A stretch of 5,927 nt of DNA from Frankia sp. (lineage in GTDB: Bacteria; Actinomycetota; Actinomycetes; Frankiales; Frankiaceae): assembly GCA_019689615.1 (NCBI GenBank), contig JADGHD010000329.1, positions 1 through 5,927 of the forward strand, read 5' to 3'. The translations under genes were made by a program, and so were the position numbers. Below the pieces are notes generated by a model. The model did not search any database. It was not told the DNA's origin and worked only from the letters and a program-made list of their open reading frames with translations. The first letter of the stretch is position 1. Every line of letters begins with the position of its first letter. Shown one piece after another: positions 1 through 5,662 of this stretch.

Positions 1-193
1 ATAGACAGACCGGGGTGGGCGACGGGGCCGGCGTCGGCGTCAGGTCGTCCTCGCGCAGGCCCTTCGTCTCCGCCTTGAAGATGCGCAGCGAGCGGCCAAG
101 GGACCGGGAGGCCTCCGGCAACTTCTTCGCCCCGAACAGCACCAGTATGACGATCGCGATAATGATGATCTCGGTCGTGCCCAGGTTCGGCAT
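1..193 (-). CDS. tatA: Sec-independent (twin-arginine) translocase subunit TatA, C-terminus cut by window edge
   Basis: TatA is the small membrane subunit that multimerises with TatC to move folded proteins carrying RR signal peptides across the cytoplasmic membrane. The 64 visible codons start MPNLGTTEIIIIAIVILVLF. They give a short extracytoplasmic N-end, a transmembrane helix at about residues 5-20 with the family's polar residue (Glu8), the invariant Phe-Gly hinge at 20-21, and then the hallmark amphipathic helix (KKLPEASRSLGRSLRIFK, 23-40). An acidic stretch and a Pro/Thr tail (TPTPAPSPTP, 52-61) follow before the sequence leaves the window without a stop. The ATG at 193-191 is preceded by GGAGG at 207-203 with 9-base spacing, which fixes the start. 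A 463-base gap separates it from the next gene upstream, so its own promoter is likely. In actinobacteria tatA commonly lies downstream of pafC and before tatC. TatA rather than TatB is favoured by the short length and FG hinge. Confidence 0.95.
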   Translation of the reverse strand, partial: MPNLGTTEIIIIAIVILVLFGAKKLPEASRSLGRSLRIFKAETKGLREDDLTPTPAPSPTPVCL

Positions 194-261
194 GGCAGAC
201 GTCCTCCGGTGTCCGAGGGAGCCGGTACGGCGACCGGTGCGAGCCCGATGCTACGTCGATG

Positions 262-288
262 AGCATAGGAGGGAACAGACGACAGCAA
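262..288 (-). promoter_or_regulatory. Candidate promoter for tatA
   Basis: On the minus strand TATGCT (267-262) fits the actinobacterial -10 pattern TAnnnT. TTGCTG (288-283) lies 15 bases upstream as a weak -35, shorter than the usual 16-18. Transcription would start near 255, leaving a leader of about 60 bases that includes the tatA ribosome binding site. The surrounding DNA is less GC-rich than the genes. The -10 overlaps one arm of a 5-base inverted repeat (ATGCT at 248-252, AGCAT at 262-266). This is motif matching only. Confidence 0.3.
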
Positions 289-571
289 TGTATCCGTGAG
301 ATGACGAGCGGCATACCCACGGTTGGCAGTCAGCACGGCTTCCCTGCTCAGCGCCATGATGACCGCGCTTTGTGCCCGGGCTGCCGCGGAAAGGCACATC
401 CACAACGACCGGCCACCACAAACTGATCATCTCAGGACTGACCACGGTTTGCGACCCGGTTGTGCCACGAAAGCCCGCCGGCCTGATCAGGCGACGGCGT
501 CAACCGGTGACCGGCAGCGAATCGCCGTGGTCGGGGTGAGGGAACGGACACGGCCCGGCGACGACCGGTCA

Positions 572-600
572 CGCCCCGCGCCTCCTGCCACCACGGGGCG
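572..600 (-). terminator. Weak candidate terminator hairpin after the small membrane protein gene
   Basis: CGCCCCG (572-578) is perfectly complementary to CGGGGCG (594-600), with a 15-base loop. It lies about 56 bases beyond the stop codon of the upstream minus-strand gene. There is no T-tract, and 7-base GC stems arise by chance fairly often at this base composition, so this is a position-supported guess. Confidence 0.22.
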
Positions 601-656
601 CGGCCGCGCGTGCCCGCGGGCGTGGCCCACAGGCGGCGCGGACCGGCCCCGTCGGG

Positions 657-875
657 TCAGCGGGCGCCGCGCTCGGCGAGCTTGGCGGTGACCTCGGCCA
701 GCTCGAGCCGGGCGGACAGTTCGGACGTCTGCCGGGAGAAGTCGGCGACCCGCTCCCTGAGCTCCCCGGCGCTCGCCCTGACCATCTTCACCTTGCGCAG
801 CAGGCCGACGGCCATGCCCAGCATCAGCACGAGTGGCATGACGCACAGCACGAGGTAGACGAGGGCCCAGGGCAT
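657..875 (-). CDS. Small single-pass membrane protein with C-terminal coiled coil, function unknown
   Basis: This 72-residue protein starts at the ATG 875-873, supported by AGGA at 887-884 with 8-base spacing; it ends at TGA 659-657. I do not recognise a named family. Residues 3-26 (beginning MPWALVYLVLCVMPLVLMLG) form one strongly hydrophobic segment. A basic patch (LLRKVKMVR, about 25-33) follows, suggesting an N-out/C-in orientation by the positive-inside rule. Residues about 34-70 are charged and rich in Ala, Glu, Leu and Arg (AGELRERVADFSRQTSEL and onward), with spacing suited to an amphipathic or coiled-coil helix. The start codon is only 35 bases downstream of the pafBC stop, so the two are probably co-transcribed. 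It lies between pafBC and tatA. The one-helix plus amphipathic-helix layout loosely resembles TatA/TatB, but the Phe-Gly hinge is absent, so I do not call it a Tat subunit. Coding is supported by the ribosome binding site, codon bias and coherent topology. Confidence 0.8.
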   Translation of the reverse strand: MPWALVYLVLCVMPLVLMLGMAVGLLRKVKMVRASAGELRERVADFSRQTSELSARLELAEVTAKLAERGAR

Positions 876-910
876 GGCGGTGATCCTAGCCGAGCGAGCC
901 GCGGCGCTGG

Positions 911-3172
911 TCAGGCAATCGCGTCGAGGTGGCGCGGGCCGTAGGCGGCCAGCGCCTTGCGGGCGGCGTCGTGGATCTCGGCGGCCAGGGCGGGCGGGGC
1001 GACCACCCGGGCGTCGCCGCCGAGGCCGAGCAGCATCCGGCGCAGCCACGGGGTGCTGGCGACATGGAGGGTGACCCGCAGGCCGCCGTCGGGCAGCTCG
1101 GCGGCCCCGGCGACCGGGTAGTGGTCGGCGACCCAGCGGGCGGTGGGGCTCACGTCGAGGACGGCGCGCAGGTCGTTCGGGCCGGGGGTGTAGAGCCCGG
1201 CGCTGGTGTCGCGGGAGGTCGCGCTCGGCGGCGGGGAGGCGGGCACGTCGAGCACCCGCACGCCGTCGCGGCCGAGGATCGAGTCGAGCCGGAACAGCCG
1301 CACCGCCTCCGCCCGGTGGCACCAGCCCTCCAGGTACCAGTGGCCGTCCCGAGCCAGCAGCCGCATCGGGTCCACGTCCCGGTAGGTGATCTCGTCGCGG
1401 GACCAGACCAGGTAGCGCAGGTGGACCCGCCGCCGGTCGCGCAGCGCCCGCTGCAGGACGCTGAGCACCTCGTTCGGCGGGTCGAGGGCCACCCGGACCC
1501 GGTTCGTGGCGCTCGCCTGGCTGCCGATCGCCTGCTCGATCCTGGCGACGGCGGACTCCAGCGCCTCCCGGCCGGCGAGCCCTGGCACGTCGGCCAGCGC
1601 CCGGGCGGCGACGATCAGCGCGGTCGCCTCGTCCGCGGTCAGCCGCAGCGGCCGGTCCAGGGTCTGCGGGTCGACCACGGTGATCTGGTCGCCCTCGTAG
1701 CCGATGTCGATCAGGTCGCCGGGGCCGCCGCCCGGCAGGCCGCAGATAAAGAGGAGGTCGAGGTCGTCGCGCAGCTGGCGGACGGTGATCCCGAACACCT
1801 CCGCCGCGGCACGCAGGGAGACCCCCGGCCGGGCGCGCAGCCACGGGACCAGCGCGAGCAGCCGGCTCAGCCGGTCGTCGGAGGTGCCATCGCGCCGGCC
1901 GGGCACCCGGGCGGACGTGCCGGTCCGCCGCCCGCCGCCCTCGCCGCCGCCGACCGGCGGGTCACCGACGGCGGCAGGCGGGTCATTGACGGCGGCCGGC
2001 CACTCGACCGGCTCGACGGCGTCGGGGTCGGGCGGGGCGGCGCTGGCCTCGGCGACGGCCCGCAGCCGGCGGATCACCTCGGCGCGCAGCTCCGGCGGGT
2101 CGAGCACGACCACGTCCGCGCCGTAGCCGCTGACCCAGCGGGCCATCCGGCCGACGTCGCTGTACCGGACCCGCAGCAGGTCCATGTCGGCGCCGACCTC
2201 GTCCGCCGGCCAGCCGCCGCCGGCCAGGGCGCCGGCCGCGGACTCCCCGGCCGCCGTGCCGGCGGGCGGTGTGGCCGGGGCGGGGCCGCCGTCCCTGGGC
2301 AGCGGGCGGGCCCAGCGGCGCAGCGCGTGGCCGGCGCCGACCCGCACCGCCAGCGTCGCGTACCGCGGCGCATCCGGGGCCGACCCGGTCGACATCGTGA
2401 CCATCGCCCGCAGGTCGGTGCCGGGCGGCACGGTCACCGCGCCCCGCGGCCCGACCGCCCTGACCGGACCGGCGACCCGGGACAGGCGGAACACCCGCGG
2501 CGCGCCGCGGACCCGGTCGTGCCCGGCCAGGTACCAGCGGCCTCGCCAGGACAGCACCCCCCACGGCTCGACGTGCCGCTCGGTCGGCGCCGGATCGCCC
2601 GGCTTGCGGTACGGGAACTTGATCGCCTGCCCGGCCTGGACGGCCGCCAGGCACGGCTCGAACGCCGGCTCCGTGGCGTCGACCCGGGGCTCCAGGCCGG
2701 CGAGCCCGAGCAGCTCGGCGGGTGCCGCGTCGGCGTCGGTGCCGCCGTCGGCCGCGCGGCCTGCCGCCGCGCCATGGCCCGCGCCACCGGCCCCGGCGGC
2801 GGCGAGCTTGCGCAGGGCGCTCGCGGCCGAGCTGGCCAGCGACGCCGACGACCACAACTGGGAGGCGAGCGCGAGCGCGGCGGCCTCGTCCCGGTTCAGC
2901 CGGATCTCGGGCAGGGCGTAGTCGTCCCGGCGGATCCGGTAGCCGACCTCGTCGCCGAAGGAGTCGGTGCCGGTCTCCAGCGGGATGCCGAGGTCGCGCA
3001 GGTACTGCTTGTCCCGCTCGAACATCCGGCGGAACGCCTCCTGCTCGTCGGCGTCACGGCCGGGCTCGTAGCCCTCGACCATGTCCCCGATCTCGGACAC
3101 GGTGAGGAACCGCGATGTCGCCATCAGGCACATCGTCAGGTTGAGGAGCCGTTCCAGCCGCCGCCGGGACAT
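911..3172 (-). CDS. pafBC: PafB-PafC fusion, WYL-domain transcriptional activator of the DNA-damage response
   Basis: PafBC activates promoters of many repair genes after DNA damage, independently of LexA/RecA, and is normally encoded beside pafA. Most actinobacteria make PafB and PafC separately (about 330 and 315 residues); here both are one chain of 753. The PafB half has a winged-helix DNA-binding domain (about 3-86, with RMFERDKQYLRDLGIPLETG), a WYL domain (WYL at 213-215; VFRLSR at 227-232) and a WCX-type C-terminal domain (about 250-375). A low-complexity linker (about 376-431) leads to the PafC half: a second winged helix (about 433-503), a second WYL domain (WYL at 612-614; RLFRLD at 625-630) and a second WCX domain (about 663-746). 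Gly/Ala/Pro-rich insertions at about 125-153 and 289-329 explain part of the extra length. I prefer ATG 3172 over in-frame GTG 3178 because it matches the usual PafB N-terminus length; an in-frame stop lies 15 bases above the GTG. Neither start has a clear Shine-Dalgarno sequence. Confidence 0.95.
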   Translation of the reverse strand: MSRRRLERLLNLTMCLMATSRFLTVSEIGDMVEGYEPGRDADEQEAFRRMFERDKQYLRDLGIPLETGTDSFGDEVGYRIRRDDYALPEIRLNRDEAAALALASQLWSSASLASSAASALRKLAAAGAGGAGHGAAAGRAADGGTDADAAPAELLGLAGLEPRVDATEPAFEPCLAAVQAGQAIKFPYRKPGDPAPTERHVEPWGVLSWRGRWYLAGHDRVRGAPRVFRLSRVAGPVRAVGPRGAVTVPPGTDLRAMVTMSTGSAPDAPRYATLAVRVGAGHALRRWARPLPRDGGPAPATPPAGTAAGESAAGALAGGGWPADEVGADMDLLRVRYSDVGRMARWVSGYGADVVVLDPPELRAEVIRRLRAVAEASAAPPDPDAVEPVEWPAAVNDPPAAVGDPPVGGGEGGGRRTGTSARVPGRRDGTSDDRLSRLLALVPWLRARPGVSLRAAAEVFGITVRQLRDDLDLLFICGLPGGGPGDLIDIGYEGDQITVVDPQTLDRPLRLTADEATALIVAARALADVPGLAGREALESAVARIEQAIGSQASATNRVRVALDPPNEVLSVLQRALRDRRRVHLRYLVWSRDEITYRDVDPMRLLARDGHWYLEGWCHRAEAVRLFRLDSILGRDGVRVLDVPASPPPSATSRDTSAGLYTPGPNDLRAVLDVSPTARWVADHYPVAGAAELPDGGLRVTLHVASTPWLRRMLLGLGGDARVVAPPALAAEIHDAARKALAAYGPRHLDAIA
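1956..1997. repeat. Two-copy 21-base tandem repeat inside the PafB-PafC linker
   Basis: Bases 1956-1976 and 1977-1997 are adjacent direct repeats matching at 18 of 21 positions (cores GGCGGGTCACCGACGG and GGCGGGTCATTGACGG). Being a multiple of three, the repeat preserves frame and encodes a duplicated heptapeptide in the linker, AVNDPPA followed by AVGDPPV. This looks like slippage-driven growth of a flexible Pro/Gly-rich tether. Confidence 0.8.
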
Positions 3173-3180
3173 AACCACTG

Positions 3181-3186
3181 AGGCTA
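3181..3186 (-). promoter_or_regulatory. Candidate -10 element for a leaderless or near-leaderless pafBC transcript
   Basis: On the minus strand TAGCCT (3186-3181) fits TAnnnT and ends 8 bases before ATG 3172, so transcription would begin at or within two bases of that ATG. No Shine-Dalgarno sequence is visible and leaderless mRNAs are common in actinobacteria, so the arrangement is plausible. There is no recognisable -35, and no match to the published PafBC-dependent motif (TTGTCRGTG, 8 bases, TAnnnT) at the required spacing. Confidence 0.3.
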
Positions 3187-3279
3187 ACCGTCACGCGCGC
3201 GCTCCGTGCCCGCCACCCCCGGACACCGGCACGGACAGACCGTTATCCGGCGAGCCGGGGCCGGGCGGCGCCGGGCGCT

Positions 3280-3317
3280 GGCCGGGGCCGGTCGGGTGAC
3301 GGCGGCCGGCCCCGGCC
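3280..3317 (-). terminator. Strong GC-rich hairpin just after the FKBP gene, probable terminator
   Basis: GGCCGGGGCCGG (3280-3291) and CCGGCCCCGGCC (3306-3317) form a perfect 12-base stem with a 14-base loop. In the direction of transcription it begins 6 bases after the FKBP stop codon (TGA 3326-3324). There is no T-tract, as is common for predicted actinobacterial terminators. The location suggests it ends the pafA/FKBP transcript or reduces read-through into pafBC, and it could instead protect an mRNA 3' end. Each arm is itself partly palindromic, so other folds compete. Confidence 0.5.
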
Positions 3318-3323
3318 GGTCGG

Positions 3324-3971
3324 TCAGCTGGCGCTCGTCGGGTCCTCGGTGGCGCCGGCCGCGGGGTCGACGATGTCGAGCAGGTCGACGACGAAGACGA
3401 GGGTGTCGTCGACCTTGATGTAGGGCTCCCGGCCGCCGGACGGGCCGTAGCCGAGGTCCGGCGGGATGATGATCATGCGACGGCCGCCGACCTGCATGCC
3501 GTCGATGCCCTCGGCGAAGCCCGGGATCACGCCGGACAGCGGGAACTCGACCGGCTGGCCGTCGTCCCAGCTGGCGTCGAACTCCTGGCCGGTCGCCCAG
3601 ATCGCGCCGACGTAGTGGACGAGCACGGTGCTCTGCAGGTCGGCCGTCGCTCCGGTGCCGACGACGAGGTCGGTGGTGGTGAGCTCGACCGGGGGCAGGC
3701 CGGTGCCGGCGCCGATCGCGGGCCTGACGGTGAGGTCGGTGGCGTTGGCGACCTCGGGCGGCGCTCCGCTGGCGTCGTCCACGCCGACCGTGGGCGCCGC
3801 GGTGACCGGCGCGGCCGCCGTGCCGTCCGGGGAGGTCCCGGCGCTGCAGCCGGCGAGCAGGACCGCGACGCCGAGCGCGGCCGTGCCGGCGAGCCCGCGG
3901 AGTCGCCGGGCACGACGCGGGGCGGTGGCCGAGGAGCGGCGACGGGCACGGAGGGCGCGGGAGATCGTCAC
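3324..3971 (-). CDS. FKBP-type peptidyl-prolyl cis-trans isomerase, predicted lipoprotein
   Basis: This enzyme family speeds cis-trans isomerisation of X-Pro bonds during protein folding. The 215-residue product has an Arg-rich N-end, a hydrophobic stretch and a lipobox LLAGC with Cys42 (about 26-42), then a Ser/Thr/Pro/Ala-rich tether, and one FKBP domain from about 95 to 201. Visible FKBP landmarks are VHYVG (118-122), EFDAS with the Phe-Asp pair (130-134), the binding-pocket VIPGF (148-152), GMQVGGRR (158-165), IPPDLGYGPSG (169-179) and TLVFVVDLL (190-198). The pocket Trp of human FKBP12 is replaced by Phe152, common in bacterial members. I chose GTG 3971 because AGAGGA lies 10 bases upstream and it places the signal peptide at the N-terminus; a longer in-frame ATG at 4130 would bury the signal. 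The protein is therefore predicted to sit on the outer face of the membrane. It follows pafA after a 332-base gap, and FKBP genes beside pafA are also known in Streptomyces. Confidence 0.92.
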   Translation of the reverse strand: MTISRALRARRRSSATAPRRARRLRGLAGTAALGVAVLLAGCSAGTSPDGTAAAPVTAAPTVGVDDASGAPPEVANATDLTVRPAIGAGTGLPPVELTTTDLVVGTGATADLQSTVLVHYVGAIWATGQEFDASWDDGQPVEFPLSGVIPGFAEGIDGMQVGGRRMIIIPPDLGYGPSGGREPYIKVDDTLVFVVDLLDIVDPAAGATEDPTSAS

Positions 3972-4303
3972 GGCGTACGGGTCCTCTGCGGGTGGTGGAC
4001 GGGGGGCAAAGGCCGAACCGCCGAGCTGGGCCAGCCGGCCGCCGAGCGGATCAGCGGCATCCTCTCGCACCCCCGGCGGGCCCCTGACCAGGGTGGCGAC
4101 CACCACCGCCGCCGGCCACCCGCAGCCCACGCGGTCATCTCGGCACGCCCACCCGCCGGAGGCGAACCCAACGCCACCGCCGGCAGGCGCCGCCCCGGGC
4201 GCGCGGGCGGCGAGACCGCGGCGAGCCGACCGGTGCCGCCGCCCGGGCGCCGGTCAGGCCCGGTGCCGGGAAGGACGGCCAGCGCCGGGCCGCGCGCACG
4301 CGG
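3972..4303. other. Intergenic region between pafA and the FKBP gene
   Basis: I see no separate gene in these 332 bases. The minus-strand frame of the FKBP gene stays open to an ATG at 4130, but that extension has no recognisable domain and would precede the lipoprotein signal. The region contains the FKBP ribosome binding site and two modest hairpins: CCGGGC (4243-4248) with GCCCGG (4258-4263), 41 bases after the pafA stop, and GGGTGGC (4091-4097) with GCCACCC (4115-4121). Neither has a T-tract. No clear -10 sequence is visible, so separate transcription of the FKBP gene is undecided. Confidence 0.5.
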
Positions 4304-5662
4304 CTACATCGAGGCGATGAGCTTGTCGACCCGGTCGTCGACGGCCCGGAACGGGTCCTTGCACAGCACGGTGCGCTGTGCCTGGTCGTTGAGCTTCAGG
4401 TGGACCCAGTCGACGGTGAAGTCGCGGCGCTTCTCCTGGGCGCGCTTGATGAACTCCCCGCGCAGGCGGGCCCGGGTGGTCTGCGGCGGCCGGGACTTCG
4501 CCTCGAAGATGTCCAGGTCGCGGGTGACCCGCTCGACCAGGCCCGCGCGCTCCATCTTGTAGTAGAGGCCGCGCTCGCGATGGATGTCGTGGTAGCGCAG
4601 GTCCAGCTCGGCGACCCGCGGCGAGGCGAGCGACAGCCCGTGACGGTGCCGGAAGCGGTCGATGAGGACGAATTTCGTCACCCAGTCGATCTCGCGGGCG
4701 ACCAGTTCCAGGTCGTCGGTCTCGATGGCGAGCAGCGTGCGTCCCCACAGGTCGAGCACCCGCTTGGCGACCGCGTCGCCGCCGCGGCGCTCGATGAACT
4801 CGACCGCCTTCGCGTAGTACTCCCGCTGGATGTCGAGCGCGCTGACCTCCCGGCCGTTGGCGAGCCGAATCCTGCGCTGGCAGGTCATGTCGTGGCTGAC
4901 CTCGCGGATCGCCCGGATCGGGTTCTCCAGCGTCATGTCCCGCATGACCACGCCGGCCTCGATCATGCGCAGCACCAGGTCGGTGGAGCCGATCTTGAGC
5001 AGCATCGTCGTCTCGCTCATGTTCGAGTCCCCGACGATGACGTGCAGCCGGCGGAAGCGCTCCGCGTCGGCGTGCGGCTCGTCCCGGGTGTTGATGATCG
5101 GCCGGGAGCGGGTCGTCGCCGACGACACCGACTCCCAGATGTGCTCGGCCCGTTGGGAGATGCAGTAGACCGCGCCCCGCGGCGTCTGCAGCACCTTGCC
5201 GGCGCCGCACAGGATCTGCCGGCTGACCAGGAACGGCACCAGGATGTCGGCCAGCCGGCTGAACTCGCCGTGCCGGCCGACGAGGTAGTTCTCGTGGCAG
5301 CCGTAGCTGTTGCCGGCCGAGTCCGTGTTGTTCTTGAACAGGTGGATGTCGCCGGCGATGCCCTCCTCGCGCAGCCGCCGCTCGGCCTCGACGAGCAGGC
5401 CCTCGAGGATGCGCTCGCCTGCCTTGTCGTGGGTGACCAGCTCGGGCACCGAGTCGCATTCCGGCGTGGCGTACTCCGGATGGCTACCGACGTCCAGATA
5501 CAGGCGTGCCCCGTTCTTCAGGAACACGTTGCTGCTTCGGCCCCACGACACGACCCGCCGGAACAGGTACCGCGCCACCTCGTCCGGGGACAGCCGCCGC
5601 TGCCCACGGAACACGCACGTGACGCCGTACTCGTTTTCCAGCCCGAAGATGCGGCGATCCAC
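4304..5662 (-). CDS. pafA: Pup-protein ligase PafA
   Basis: PafA uses ATP to activate the C-terminal glutamate of Pup as a phosphoglutamyl intermediate and joins it to a lysine side chain of a target protein in the cytoplasm, marking it for the Mpa/ARC-proteasome. The 452-residue length is normal. The fold is of the carboxylate-amine/glutamine-synthetase type: the N-terminal strand RRIFGLENEYGVTC carries metal/ATP-binding Glu9, and LYLDVGSHPEYAT carries the catalytic-base Asp57. Further family blocks are SPDEVARYLFRRVVSWGRSS (25-44), LFKNNTDSAGNSYGCHENYL (108-127), CGAGKVLQTP (152-161), TTRSRPIINTRDEPHADA (183-200), HVIVGDSNMSETT (207-219) and the C-terminal DFTVDWVHLKLNDQAQRT (414-431), ending DKLIASM. 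The GTG start (5662-5660) fits the family N-terminus and has AGGG at 5673-5670 with 7-base spacing. PafA is preferred over the paralogous depupylase Dop because of these PafA-type sequence blocks and the pafBC neighbour. No key residue is missing, so it should be active. Confidence 0.98.
   Translation of the reverse strand: MDRRIFGLENEYGVTCVFRGQRRLSPDEVARYLFRRVVSWGRSSNVFLKNGARLYLDVGSHPEYATPECDSVPELVTHDKAGERILEGLLVEAERRLREEGIAGDIHLFKNNTDSAGNSYGCHENYLVGRHGEFSRLADILVPFLVSRQILCGAGKVLQTPRGAVYCISQRAEHIWESVSSATTRSRPIINTRDEPHADAERFRRLHVIVGDSNMSETTMLLKIGSTDLVLRMIEAGVVMRDMTLENPIRAIREVSHDMTCQRRIRLANGREVSALDIQREYYAKAVEFIERRGGDAVAKRVLDLWGRTLLAIETDDLELVAREIDWVTKFVLIDRFRHRHGLSLASPRVAELDLRYHDIHRERGLYYKMERAGLVERVTRDLDIFEAKSRPPQTTRARLRGEFIKRAQEKRRDFTVDWVHLKLNDQAQRTVLCKDPFRAVDDRVDKLIASM

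Larger units (their letters stand above)
194..656. other. Intergenic region between the small membrane protein gene and tatA
   Basis: I see no convincing gene in these 463 bases. Short open frames exist on both strands, but none has a good ribosome binding site together with codon bias or a recognisable protein. Bases 280-440 are noticeably less GC-rich than the flanks. The region holds the tatA ribosome binding site, a candidate tatA promoter, a GC-rich hairpin (572-600), and an 8-base inverted repeat (GTGACCGG at 507-514, CCGGTCAC at 565-572) with a 50-base spacer. The length and composition fit a boundary between two transcription units. Confidence 0.6.

Noticed and set aside
262..286. PafBC-type promoter upstream of tatA (minus-strand CTGTCGTCT before TATGCT)
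   Set aside because: Four of the nine motif bases mismatch and the spacing is one base too long, so an ordinary promoter is the better reading.
323..691. Plus-strand frame of 122 codons in the gap before tatA
   Set aside because: It has no convincing ribosome binding site and an Arg/Pro-rich shadow-like C-terminal half. It also runs into the 3' end of the small membrane protein gene, and no family is recognised.
657..1844. A 395-codon minus-strand frame including the small membrane protein
   Set aside because: Its upstream part is an out-of-frame Arg/Pro/Ala-rich read of pafBC. Only the last 72 codons, with their own start and ribosome binding site, are credible.
929..3181. A 750-codon open frame on the plus strand opposite pafBC
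   Set aside because: It mirrors pafBC almost exactly. Long antisense frames are expected where third positions are nearly all G/C. The translation is low-complexity with no recognisable domain, while the minus strand encodes clear WYL domains.
3216..3246. PafBC-dependent promoter motif upstream of pafBC (minus-strand CTGTCCGTG)
   Set aside because: It partly resembles TTGTCRGTG, but no TAnnnT element follows at the required 8-base spacing.
3324..4130. Longer FKBP gene starting at ATG 4130
   Set aside because: It would put 53 unremarkable residues before a lipoprotein signal peptide. GTG 3971 has a good ribosome binding site and gives a proper N-terminal signal.
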